Positions 25,001 to 35,205 of a stretch of 64,000 nt of DNA are shown piece after piece. This DNA comes from Effrenium voratum (lineage: Eukaryota; Sar; Dinophyceae; Suessiales; Symbiodiniaceae), in assembly GCA_963377175.1 (NCBI GenBank), contig CAUJNA010001591.1, forward strand, positions 427,501 to 491,500, written 5' to 3'. Numbering within the stretch: position 1 is the stretch's first letter; every line of letters begins with the position of its first letter. The notes beneath the pieces are model-generated. The model ran no database searches. It was not told the DNA's origin and saw only the letters and a list, made by a program, of their open reading frames with translations. Both the position numbers and the translations under genes were made by a program.

Positions 25001-25115
25001 GTCCCTAGGTGGGCGACCTCTCACCCCTTTTTTGGTTGGGAGGGTTCTTCTACTAAAATAGACGACAGAAGAAAATGGTACCAATTTTTTCTAACCTCTC
25101 TACTGGAGGACCTAG
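25001..25115 (+). mobile_element. Introner-like element, family A copy 7
   Basis: Nearly identical to copy 6 and exactly 652 bp downstream; it ends CTACTGGAGGACCTAG. Confidence 0.8.
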
Positions 25116-25652
25116 AGAAAGGGACACTTCCGAGCACCCTTTGGAAAATGGCGCCCTTTTTCTTTGGAGAGCAAAACAGAGCCACGAAGTGACCAGAGGA
25201 AAAGCTCGCTTGCCCGGAGGTACCCGTTTTAAGCTCATGGCTTTCCCTTTTTGGTCCATGTTTAGTAGTCGAGGATCCAAAACTTGATAGGTCTTGGTTC
25301 AGGTTGCAGGTGAGAAAGGGCATGAAGCAAAAAGTAGCCCATGGGTGGTTTTAAGTTGTGACACATGAGCAACGGACGTATGCTCATGCTAAACGATCCA
25401 TTGTTCTACAAGTGTCACTGTATCTGCCAAGGATTAAGTTCCTGGAGAATCCGCGGGAAGTGAGGTTTCACTTCCCCCTCATCTTTCCAGACAAGAACAC
25501 CAAGAACCAAAGAAATGATTGATTTGTCAAAAGGAACGGCGGCTGCACCTTCGAAGCAGTTGGTTACAGACCTACATGTCCCTCGTACATTTATGCTGAG
25601 GAGCATATGGTCGGTTGGGGCGTTGAACGCTAGGCAGATATCGCTTTCCTAG

Positions 25653-25767
25653 GTCCCTAGGTGGCCGACCTCTCACCCCTTTTTTGGTTGGGAGGGTTCT
25701 TCTACTAAAATAGACGACAGAAAAAAATGGTACCAATTTTTTCTAACCTCTCCACTGGAGGACCTAG
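25653..25767 (+). mobile_element. Introner-like element, family A copy 8
   Basis: Nearly identical to copies 6 and 7, ending CCACTGGAGGACCTAG. The array similarity stops at its right edge. Confidence 0.8.
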
Positions 25768-25794
25768 CTTTCCCTTGAAACCACCTGTGGGACC

Positions 25795-25914
25795 CGGTCG
25801 ATAGCCAGCGGCTCTAAGCGCAGATCGATGGCCCAGGCGAGACGGGGACAAGGCGGCGCGCAATCGGGGCTGGGCGGTGGGACATCGAACCCTGGCCCTT
25901 TGTCGCGGAGGGAG
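25795..25914 (+). CDS. Candidate exon ending at a GTGAGT donor
   Basis: A GC-rich island follows introner copy A8 and ends at GGGAG|GTGAGT (GT at 25,915). Two + frames are open; one reads RWPRRDGDKAARNRGWAVG. Downstream sequence is GGTTTTGG-rich and clearly non-coding. No family is recognised. Confidence 0.25.
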
Positions 25915-27440
25915 GTGAGTTGTGTTTTGGTTGGTGTGTGCGTGTGTGTTTTGGGTGGTTTTTGGGGTGGTTTGTTTGCTTATGTTTTTTTTGAGGGTGC
26001 TGGGTTGGGTTTGGGTGGTTTTGGGAGCGCTGGGGGGGGGGTTGGTGGTTTTGGTTGGTCCAGGAGCTGTTCCACAGTTCCACATCCCTTTGGACATCCA
26101 GGGCGAATTTAGCGTGATTTAAAACATATTTGGACAACATGAGGGAAATAATTCAAGCAAAACGAGACGTGAGTGAGTTGCGACTTTGATTTGGGGAGGT
26201 CCTTCTTCAATGGAATCATGGGCGTCCGAAAGCTGTTCGTAGCATTTTGGATGCCAGACTCAGACAGGTACCCTTGGCAACTCAGCGATGTTAGTCGAAG
26301 CCCTCGGAAGTTTTGCATCCCCAGCTAGCCTCAGGCAGTTCCACGCTTGTTTCCTTTTCTTCACAGGTGCCTTAGTGGACCCAAGTGGAACCTTGTGCCA
26401 AGCATTTGACCCAAGAAAGCTAATCAAAACCAGGGCGGTCCTTCAGAGTTTTGATTGTCCCGCGCAAGTTGCCTCTTTGGTCGCCGTCTACATGATGTCG
26501 GCCCTAACAACGGGATGTTGGGTTTCCCTTTCGGGTCCCCAATTGGACAACCATCGGCCACGGATCTGGCGAGACTGTGGGAGTTAGCCATTTTTCAACC
26601 TGCAAGTTTCAACCATAGTCTCCCCCGCGTTGTGGGTATGCGTAGTGTTTCCGAAATTGACCGGCAGTTTGAGCTTCTGTGAAGCTTTGGCTTCATCAAA
26701 ATGCCAAGACCATTGGCTGCTCAACATTCAAAGGGGCCTTCCAAACGAAACAAGCCTTGGGCGCAATCCCCTCGGAGCGGTTCACATTCCCCTCACGGCG
26801 TTGGGGCGCTTCCTTGCTTCGCTGCGGGTTGCGAGCCCTGTCAGCAATTGAGTTGTGAAACCATGTGAAACCAACAAACAACAAACAACCAACAGCCACT
26901 TGTGTGTTGTAAACACCAACAAAAACGAGGGCGTTATTTTCCCCATGGATATCGTGGGCATTTGTGGGATTTTGATGGAAGGCCCAAAGGCATGGCGCCC
27001 CACCGATTTCGGGCGGAAACATGGTCGGGGCTGTGGAATTCAGGTGCCAACACCCTGTGTCTACGTTCTCCAAGTGGAAACAGGTTCTTCCATTTGTTAA
27101 GAATATCCGCTATTTTCCCCTGTTGGTTTTAAGGGGAATCTATCACTACTGGAAATAGTTTTCATTTTTTCCAGGGGACTTAAGCAAATGGAGGGGTTTG
27201 GGGCCCATGTGAACTTTCCTTTCAATCTGAAGGAGTGCAAGATGTTTGCATTTGAAACCGAATTGGCTCATAAGATGATGTGTGGGTGTCTGACTTTTGA
27301 CAAGCGCAGAGGGTCCTAAGTACCCCATATTTACGGTTTTGGGTTTGGTTCAAGGGGACTCGTCAATTACAGGTTCCTCAAATTCGCAAATATGAGCTTG
27401 GCAGTTCTTGGCCATTCCCTGAGACCTTTTTGCTTTCCCA
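25915..27440. other. Non-coding stretch, GT-rich at the left
   Basis: The first 150 bp are G/T-rich low complexity (about 25,920-26,065). The rest has no recognisable gene or repeat. Confidence 0.4.
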
Positions 27441-27570
27441 GAGGCTCCTGGCTTCGGCTTTCAATGGAAAACCCGACCCCTCCATCCCCGGAGGTGGTTG
27501 GGGGTCTCAAAACCAGGTTATCTGAAGGCCCTAAATCAATCGAATTGGAGCCTCTGGGTTGTGAAAGTTT
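27441..27570 (+). repeat. Dispersed repeat family F copy 1
   Basis: It contains CTTTCAATGGAAAACCCGAC, GGAGGTGGTTGGGGGTCTCA and AATCGAATTGGAGCCTCTGG. An inverted copy is at 38,776-38,903. Confidence 0.75.
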
Positions 27571-28589
27571 GACTTTTAGCAAGAGATCAAGGAACCACTA
27601 AGAACACGAGGCTCATAGCAAGAGAGCCTAGAAGTAATGCGTGATGATCTCGCCGAGTGTTGGCATACCGCGGTCCTGTTAGCAGGAGGGCGAGATCATT
27701 GCGCTGCAGCACCTGAAATCCACCAAGAGTCGGGCTCAGGTGCACCGAACTCGGGGGGAATCCTGCAGTATTCGCAGGTTGATCCTGGCAGAAAAGCAAA
27801 CCAACACGGATGTGCTCGTGTTTGTGTTCTGGCCTCAAGTTACGTCACTTGAGGCCAAAGGGATGTGGTTCAAACATGGTGTTGGAGTGGACCAAGCAGG
27901 TTCTAATCAGCGGATTTCAGCAACAAATGTGTGTAGCATCCCAGAGCCCATTTGCCAGAACTCAGAACCAGGGTCTCCGAAGTTCCAGGCAGGATGTATT
28001 TTCGGCTGAAGATGCAACGCTCGACGGTTGAATTCTTAGTTGTTACAAGGAAACTAAGCTGAATCTGTGCCGATCGACAGGGCTTCCCTTGTTGCCTGCT
28101 GCCAATGTTGAAGGAATGAAACTGTTCACTTGGCGACTGATGCAGTTGTACCGTTGCAACTTTCCGTGATACCAATGGGAATCCCTTCCAAGTGAAAAAC
28201 GTGCCATGAGGCATATTGTAGTCAAGTGGAAGGGGGCGTGGTAGGTGAATCCCCCCCACAGAATCAACAGGGTCGTGGGCTCCCCACTTGCAACATAACA
28301 TCTACAAATACCTGCACAAGTAGATTGTCAATCTTCTGCTATTGCCACTTGTCTTGGGAAGTTTGGCATACCTGGAAGAGGCACTGTTCTGTTTGGGTGG
28401 GGGCCATTGATCTCTTCCATTGAGGTAGTCAGATGTGAACGGTCAACGCTTTCAAATGCAAAAATTGAATGAACGTCCGACGCCACGCAAGCCACACATC
28501 GGCAGGGCTTATCTTTTGTGACCTGGTTTGGTCCAAAGGCATGGGATCTGGCGAGTTGTCATCAAAGGCTCCCTTTGAAAGAAATGGAA

Positions 28590-28699
28590 CATATGGGTGT
28601 GGCTCAAAATTATACAGGAGGGGTTACGCAGGTTTTGGTCCATGTTTCCACTTACCAATGTTCCATTTCGGTACCGGTTTTTTGGGCCACAGCCATATC
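28590..28699 (+). mobile_element. MITE-like repeat, family C copy 2
   Basis: It starts CATATGGGTGTGGCTCAAAA and ends GGGCCACAGCCATAT; the ends are inverted copies with mismatches. Internal blocks TTTTGGTCCATGTTTCCA and ATGTTCCATTT resemble copy 1. Confidence 0.6.
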
Positions 28700-29895
28700 C
28701 CTTCCTATGAATCTAGAATCATCCTCTGGACACCAAGCAAATCATAGCCCGCAGAAAGTGCACTTGCCCTTCCATTTCTTGACCATGGGGTGCCTGGCGG
28801 GTTCCGAAGAAGCGCCCCAAATTGAAAATAGATGCCCTCCATTGACTCGAGGGTATGTCCAATAGGGGACCCGCAAAATGGTGGTACTCTTTACATTCTG
28901 CTTTGAACCCATACAAAGCCGCTTGCGCCAAAGAAAGCTAATTCCCGTGCAACGACTGAAACTTGCCCAAAGCCACACTGAAATGTCGCAGCAGGTTGAT
29001 CCCCAGTGCCTAGAAAGCATGTGCTGGTTCTCAGAGAGTTTCCAGAAACCACCAGTTGGATGGTTGATCGGGGTCATTCAACCTGAAAACCCGCAAGATG
29101 ATTTCCCTGAGATGGCATGTGCCGAGCGCCTGTCACTTCGAGTCGTGCTTGGTATATGTGGTTTGAGACTTCCTCGGCGGCTCACAGGTAGGCAAGCTGA
29201 AGTAGACGCAAGAGAGGGCGGGAATCCTGGGATCGGAATCATTGGCTTGACACCATTGGAATCATGCGACCCAGCCACCGATTGGAAATTCCAGAGATAG
29301 GTGGAATCATTTAATACTTTTGGGTTTCGACCATTCTCCTCTAGAATTTCCTCTTCTGAAACCAGATGCAAGGCACCAGATCGCATCAATATCTCTGAAA
29401 ACTCCTCAACTCGCGGCCTTCCGGGAGCAAATGTGATTGCCTTCCGAAGCCAGGAAGAGCTTGTTCGCACGCCGTATTACACGATTTGTTTAACACGTGT
29501 CCTGAAGTCGGGACGCAGTCTTCATCGATGTTGCCCTTCAACCCAAGAAATGCCTCCTCCCATCCTGGGGGTGTCGAAATCAGGGCCTCGGTTTGTCAGC
29601 TTCAGGCTTCAAGCATCCTTCAGAACCACCGACAGGTGGGCGAAAAAAACAAGGCGGGTTTTCCTATTGAATTCAATGCAGGCAAAGGTGCTTCCGAAGT
29701 CGTTTTGCAGGGACAACACCGCTCAAAAGCCCGAGAATCATCAACAGCACCGCCAAACTTAGGATTCTCCTTTCGATCTCTTTTGAGCCCACCGCTGATC
29801 AAAAGACTACGCTCGCGCGTTTAAAAGACATTCTGGAAACCTGCAACAAGAACTTGGCTGGCCTTTTGTTTTCCCCGGGGAGGAACACATCATAC

Positions 29896-29970
29896 CTTTG
29901 GTGCATTTTGCTTGGATGTTAGGACTGAATAACTTTTTGCCAACAAATGGGTTTTCCGTATTAACCCCAC
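29896..29970 (+). repeat. Dispersed repeat family D copy 2
   Basis: It reads TTTGGTGCATTTTGCTTGGA, GTTAGGACT, CTTTTTGCCAACAAATGGGT and TTTCCGTATTAA in the family order. Confidence 0.65.
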
Positions 29971-30095
29971 TAAAGCAGAAAGCAACCGAGTATAGTTGGT
30001 AACCCTTCGCCTTTTTTAGTGGAAAAACCTGCACCAAGAACTTGGGTTGTTGTTCTCGGAGAGGAACACATCAGACAAAAAGCTTCTTGGAGCGC

Positions 30096-30189
30096 CGAAG
30101 ATCGCGCGATGGCCTGGTTCTCAGGGGTCATCCAGGACGTACGGCAGCGGGGCTCCGGACTGCGCGAGAGTCTCTTGGCTCGGGCATGA
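30096..30189 (+). CDS. Candidate exon
   Basis: One + frame reads AMAWFSGVIQDVRQRGSGLR and ends in TGA at 30,187-30,189. Its helix-like pattern is protein-like. Two other + frames are open across the same DNA, so the assignment is weak. No family is recognised. Confidence 0.25.
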
Positions 30190-32339
30190 GTTTCTGGTCG
30201 GTGGATGGGGCGTGGCTCAAAGTCCAAAAGACGAAAAAGCGGCAACGGCAGCAACTTTGCTCTTTTTTGGCGGTCCCCGAACTCTTTTTTAAGACCCACA
30301 TGTCCTAAGACGAAGGAAGCTCGTCTGGACCCATTTTTGTACTCCATTTTCCCGGAAGTGACCCCTTCCCCGGGTGAAGCAGATTTGTGGCAAAGCACTG
30401 GTTGCACCCGGCTGCGTTTCACAGCTGAGTCTGGTCTTCTCGACCAGACCTTTGGTGCCCTGTGTGCAAAGTTATGTATTTTGGCAAATCGCAGATAGGT
30501 CTTTTTCCAGGCAACCTATCAAATCAAGTGCCAGAAAGCAGGTGCAGGGTTTTGTTCCCTATGGCTTGTTTGTTTGCAGGGGTCTCGTGTTAGATCGATC
30601 CAACACCGAGGAGTCCGGGAGCACACCAAAGCGCTGCGCGTGAGCAACGGCAGCTCGGGCATTGAGAAATTCGCACGTGCGTGCTTCTGGACCCCCAAAA
30701 GGCTGGTTGGGAAACTTGGTGGTTTCCCTATCCTGAAAAAGGTACCCGAAAAAGAAAAAGACACTCGTGGTGCCGTATATATGTGTATATATATATATAT
30801 GTGTGCGATGCCCTTCCCCCTCTTCCCCATGATCAGAACCAAGTAGCAGACATGTGGGAGATGCCTCGCACCATGACTTATGTATTGCCGTGCACTACGA
30901 CTGTACTACCACGACTGCTATTGGGTTGGACTTTTAGACTTTAACATTTTTTGGGAAATCAATAAGTTGTCCACCAAACCACCAAAACGTTAAACTTCTG
31001 CAGGGGGTCAACAGCAACCAAGCTACCATGTAAGGCGATGTTCAGTTGGGGATTCCCCCTATTGCCCGCACATGGCTAGTTTGTTTGCGCAGCCTTAATT
31101 ATGCCCCCATTATTGGGAGGTGGTTTCCCTTTAAAGTTGCACCGAAATCCACTGGAGCTTTGGGGAGTGGCCTTTTTGGATGTTCAATGATTCGTCAGGA
31201 ATGTGATCTTGTCACGGTAAAGAAACCTGTCCCTTTTTCCAACCAGATACAACCATGTTCATGGCCTACTCAATTGGGGGTTTTTCATTGCCGCACCTTG
31301 CGATTCCCCCTTGTGTTGCCATCGCCCTTAAGGCACCTAGGCCCCTTTTTCAGGGATTCCCCTCTGGGGGGCAATTCCCCTCAAGTGGATTGAACATCGG
31401 GTTGAAGAGCCAAGTGTGACATTAATGCACCGGAGGGGATCTTGATCCATGTTCTTTAGGGGGCCATTTCCCTTGAAACGAGCTTTGGGTAGCGGAGGCG
31501 TTGGTGTGGGATCCGAGAAGAGCGCGAATGGCTTCTTGCCAGCCGAGGAGAAAGTGAAAAAATAGACTCCGTGCACGTGCTTGGGAAATGGGCGTGTTCT
31601 CTTGGTGGCTCCCAGCCATCCGGTTCCTGAGCTTTTTCGCCTTGTAGTGTTTAGTTTAGATGGGATTTCCATTTAACCGACTAGAAGTTAGGCACTTTTA
31701 GCGAGGGATGTGAGGACAGCCCAGTTCGGAAGTGAAACCAAAGAAAAAACCGCTCCAAGGAGTCCGACGCGGGAGAAAGGGATGCGTTTTGATGATTCCG
31801 GGCCTTAGGACAAGCCCCTAGATTTTTCGCAAGGCCAGTCCTGTATTCAGTTGCACCCTCCGAATTTCCCTGTTGGTGAGTGTTCAATGTACCTTACCAT
31901 GGTTCTTTCTTTGAACCCTTCAAATTTCCCTTTTTGGTGGGTGTTCAATGTACCCAGGTGATCCTACCAGGAACAGCTCCCCCGATGGTTTCTCCCTCAC
32001 GTGGCTTGAGCATCCGACCAATACATGGCACTATTTTTGTCGAGGGCCTTGGCCTCTCGGCAGATGCGATCTCTGGGGTTGAAGCAGAGAGATGACCAAA
32101 TCCTCCCCTCCGAGAATTCAAGGAATTCCCTAGTTGTCTGCAAGGGCCGTGATCGGGCGGCAAGTTCAGGTTTTCCCAGTTGCCCAGTGGTGCCTTTTGT
32201 GAATGTTTCCCCCTTTTGAGGGGGCGTTTTGGGTTCCGATTCCTCGAAAGTCAACCCACCAAAACAAAGATGCCATTTTTTTGTTTTGCCCCATGGAAAT
32301 CCACGGGGCATCGGAGTTGTTTCATTTGGGGACCCGGAG
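30190..32339. other. Non-coding stretch with family E copy 2
   Basis: A TA microsatellite lies at about 30,777-30,801 and family E copy 2 at 31,607-31,723. The short block TTTTTGGGAAATC...GGGTCAACAGCAACCAAG at about 30,950-31,020 is shared with 4,545-4,640. No gene is supported. Confidence 0.4.
31607..31723 (+). repeat. Dispersed repeat family E copy 2
   Basis: It runs from GGCTCCCAGCCATCC to GATGTGAGGACAGCCCA and matches 15,367-15,473 over its whole length with substitutions. Confidence 0.65.
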
Positions 32340-32470
32340 ACTCCGGGTCGCAGATGGGTCGCAGGAGGCGGAGCGGCGCATCGAGCACGAAGCCGCGCGC
32401 CTGCGGGAGTGCGCGGCCGCCAGCGCGTCTCGGAGAGAGAGTCAGTCGGTCGGGCCAAGACGCCCAAGAC
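32340..32470 (+). CDS. Candidate exon, helical Glu/Arg/Ala-rich
   Basis: A + frame reads DGSQEAERRIEHEAARLREC and continues Ala/Ser/Arg-rich. The heptad-like spacing suggests a coiled coil. It is very GC-rich compared with its surroundings. No family can be named from this fragment. Confidence 0.35.
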
Positions 32471-32609
32471 GCTTCGTGCCTGTTACAGTTCCCAAGGCAA
32501 ACAAAAGCTTTATATATATATACATATATATATATATATAGGGCCTCCGAAATGGTGATGTTAAGTTGTGATGCTATTTGGAGTGTAAAAAAAGATAAAA
32601 TCTCCACAG

Positions 32610-32731
32610 TTCATTCGGGATACCGAGACTCCATCCCTTGGGCTTTCGATGCCGCTTTTGGGGTCAGCGAGCGCCTTCGCAGCGTAATGTTGAAGGGGAC
32701 ACTTAAGGACAACTGGTGGCATTGCTACTAG
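32610..32731 (+). CDS. Candidate exon just before introner copy A9
   Basis: The frame reads RDSIPWAFDAAFGVSERLRS and runs on to a Trp-Trp-His-Cys-Tyr end, with an in-frame TAG at 32,729-32,731 that coincides with the introner junction. Either the gene ends here or the true splice site lies a few bases to the left. It is the clearest exon-introner pairing in the window. Confidence 0.35.
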
Positions 32732-32839
32732 GTCCCCCACTACTGCCCTTACTATCCTTTTTGGGGGGAGGGTTCCCCTACTAAAATAGACTACAGCAAA
32801 AAGGGTACCCTTTTCTAACCTCTCCACCCAAAAACCTAG
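32732..32839 (+). mobile_element. Introner-like element, family A copy 9
   Basis: It starts GTCCCCCACTACTGCCC, keeps CCCCTACTAAAATAGACTACAG, and ends CACCCAAAAACCTAG, so the right end is diverged. Confidence 0.75.
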
Positions 32840-33123
32840 TAATTTATTGTTCTGCTCCCACAGCATTCAGGAAGTGCATAATACATCATAAGCCAGGGAC
32901 AGACCACCCCCCCCCCCCGCCGCCCAGGGGTTAATAATAAAGCCAAGTTGTCCCAATTTGTCCCTCTTCCATTGGTGGCAAACACAGAGTTTGGATTGTT
33001 TGAATTCCCCAAAAACATCATCTCACCAAGAGGAAACTCACGTAACAGTCGCCAAAAGGTGATGTTCAAAACGGCAAGGGATATTATAGGAACCCCATGA
33101 AACCCCTGACTCATCAAAGTTGC
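32840..33123. other. Non-coding stretch, no gene seen
   Basis: A pyrimidine-rich CTGCTCCCACAG near 32,850 could be an acceptor site. A C run lies at 32,909-32,919. Nothing else is recognised. Confidence 0.35.
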
Positions 33124-33330
33124 GGACCTTACAGACCCCCCTGAAGCCTTGCGTTTGTTGGGGGTTTTCGAGCCCGAGTTTGAGGAAGTGCTGGAGCGGT
33201 GGCTGGTGTTGCTCCGCACAGCGCCCCGGCGCTACACGGACGCCGGCCAGGCCTTGTCCTTCAAGCAGGCCGATCGGTCGCGCTGGGGCAAGCAAGCGCT
33301 TGACATGTTCCAAGATGGGGCGGCCGGCAA
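33124..33330 (+). CDS. Candidate exon, longest island in the left half
   Basis: A + frame contains VFEPEFEEVLERWLVLLRTA, then a Tyr/Asp/Gln/Lys-rich amphipathic stretch ending near DMFQDGAAGNF. GC-rich third positions and the absence of stops over about 200 bp support coding. I recognise no family. It may belong to the same + strand gene as the neighbouring islands. Confidence 0.4.
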
Positions 33331-34467
33331 CTTCCCCAGACCACCAAACTGGGAAATGGAAAATGGGGAAGACGACTATACTTGCTGGGAACCACTGGCT
33401 GATGTAAAAACGGAAAACCCAACAGACACCAGCGGCCCCGGGTGACCCCCAACCATCAGGCGCCAGAGGATGCCAGGCAAGCCACTATAAGTTGGCAACC
33501 CTTCGCCATGGTTTTTGCTATATTTGATCGGGTGGTTTCCTTGGTAAGTTACCCACGCAATCAGGCAAATGGAATCGGCGGGCTCGGCAAGTTACTTGGA
33601 AACCAGGGAAAACGATTCCCAAGGGCAAGCAAGCCAGACCGACAAAGTGGCAACTCAAATCTGGGAGTCCTGAATTCTTCCCTTGGTGACCTGAGGTAAA
33701 TTGCATTACTGGTTGGGATTGCCTGTTTGTTTGCGTTCTTAAAGGATTAACCTGTGATGCTGCGTTGATGTTGAACTGGCATGGTAGAAATAGATGGTGT
33801 CCACTGGCTTAGATTGGCTTTGTGCCCTTGCCAGGGACACCCATTTTTTCGAAAGGTCTATGGAACTTTGTGGGGACACCCATGTTTGGCTTGGAGAGAC
33901 ACCCAAATTGAACCTTGGTTGTCCTGTTTAGGTGAGTTTGCTTGGAAAAAGAGACCGATATACTCAGGTTACAAGGGAAACCAAAAGGAACACCCACCCT
34001 TTTTGGAGGTTGTTTTTTCAATCAAAGGCACACCCAAATGGAACGAATGGAACATTTGGTTTCTTTTGGATCGCTTAGTTTGGTTGGAAATAGATGGGTT
34101 CCCTGCTTTAGATTGGTGTTATGCCCCATTCTCCAGAGAATGAAGCCTATTGATTTGCCCAAAAGGTCTGTGAATGGTGGGAACACGACACGCCCAAATG
34201 TAGGTGTCCTTTCTAGGTTGGTTTATGGGTTCCTTGGGTCAGATAGGTTTCATGCTAGGAAACCCATCTATTTGTTCCAGAAGCTCGATGGAAGCCATGT
34301 TTGGGTTTGTTTGAAAGGGAAACCACCATGACAACCCCGTTTTTGGCTTGGTTTACCAGGGTCAAACAAAAAAGCCATTTGTTTTGCGGAGATAGCTACC
34401 TTTTTGGCTTAGTTTACAAGGGACACCAACAGCAAATTCACCACCCATCTTGGAGGAGCTTGTTTTC
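33331..34467. other. Non-coding stretch with internal similarity
   Basis: The blocks at 33,781-33,960 and 34,070-34,260 share words such as GGTTTCCTTGG, AGATGGTGTCC/AGATGGGTTCC and TTAGATTGGC, which suggests an old local duplication. The open frames through it (120-129 codons) differ between the copies. No gene is supported. Confidence 0.35.
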
Positions 34468-34575
34468 TTTGGTGCATGTTGCTTGCAAACGTTAGGACTT
34501 CAACTTTTTGCCAACGAATGGGTTTTCCGTATTTAAACCACAAAAAATATTCGCTTTTAGCAGGGGAGCAGAGAG
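34468..34575 (+). repeat. Dispersed repeat family D copy 3
   Basis: It reads CTTTGGTGCATGTTGCTTGC, GTTAGGACTTCAACTTTTTG, CCAACGAATGGGTTTTCCG. It is followed by more family-like sequence and by a partial family E block at 34,735-34,813. Confidence 0.65.
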
Positions 34576-34934
34576 CAACCGAGATTATTTTCTTTCAACC
34601 CAAACAAATCCGCCACGACACCACCCCTGTTTTTTTGAACAACGACACACCACCGCCCATTTTGGAGGAGCATTGTGTTGTTTTGTTCAACAAAATCCGA
34701 CACGACATGACACGACCGGGTCCCAGAGCCCCAGCCACCACCCGCCTGGCGGTTTCCATTTAACCCACTAAAAGTTCGTCACTTTTTGCGGGGCAGCTGA
34801 AAACAGCCCATTTTGGAGGAGCTTTGTCCTTTTTCGCAGAAAAACAAAGCCGACCCCTGAGCCCCAGAGCCGCCACCACCCGCCACCCGCCCTGGGACCC
34901 TGGGACCCTGGGAGCTGAGGTCTTCCTCCGCAGC

Positions 34935-35080
34935 CACGGCCTGGAGTTCGCCTTGGACGCCTCCGCGCGGTCCCCGGAGCTCCGCAGGGCGCTGCGGAGC
35001 TACGCGTTGGCGGCGCCCGCCAGGCGCTTGCGACGCATGCGACGAGACGAGCACGTCTTAAAGCCCAGAATTTCCACCAG
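34935..35080 (+). CDS. Candidate exon ending at introner copy A10
   Basis: A pyrimidine-rich acceptor (CTTCCTCCGCAG) precedes it and the GT of an introner follows it directly. The frame contains HGLEFALDASARSPELRRAL and then an Arg/Ala-rich helix. GC content is far above the flanks. This is the best-bounded exon in the left half; the protein family is not recognised. Confidence 0.42.
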
Positions 35081-35205
35081 GTCCCCCAGCGAAAGGGTGC
35101 CCTTTGTTAACCTCTTTTTTGGTTGGGAGGGTTCAACCCGACTAAAATAGACTGCAGAAAAAAGTTGGTACCAAATTATTCTAACCTCCCTACTGGAGGA
35201 CCTAG
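35081..35205 (+). mobile_element. Introner-like element, family A copy 10
   Basis: It starts GTCCCCCAGCGAAAGGGTGCC, holds CGACTAAAATAGACTGCAG, and ends CTACTGGAGGACCTAG. The upstream base pair AG completes an AG|GT junction with a candidate exon. Confidence 0.8.

Larger units (their letters stand above)
23694..25767 (+). repeat. 652-655 bp tandem array, three units plus a partial fourth
   Basis: Units start at 23,694, 24,349 and 25,001, with the fourth start at 25,653. Each unit is a family A introner plus a spacer of about 537 bp, and the units are nearly identical to each other. The fourth unit contains only the introner and then changes to unrelated sequence. The frames inside (repeated 100- and 75-codon minus-strand frames) recur because the DNA recurs; they show no domain. 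Confidence 0.92.
27571..30095. other. Non-coding stretch with family C and D repeats
   Basis: It holds family C copy 2 (28,590-28,699) and family D copy 2 (29,896-29,970). Frames of 130-153 codons near 29,078-29,762 overlap on both strands and show no domain. Confidence 0.4.

Noticed and set aside
23690..25606. Recurring 100-, 75- and 63-codon minus-strand frames that look conserved between copies
   Set aside because: They are identical because the DNA is a 652-bp tandem duplication; no independent evidence of coding, and they cross introner sequence.
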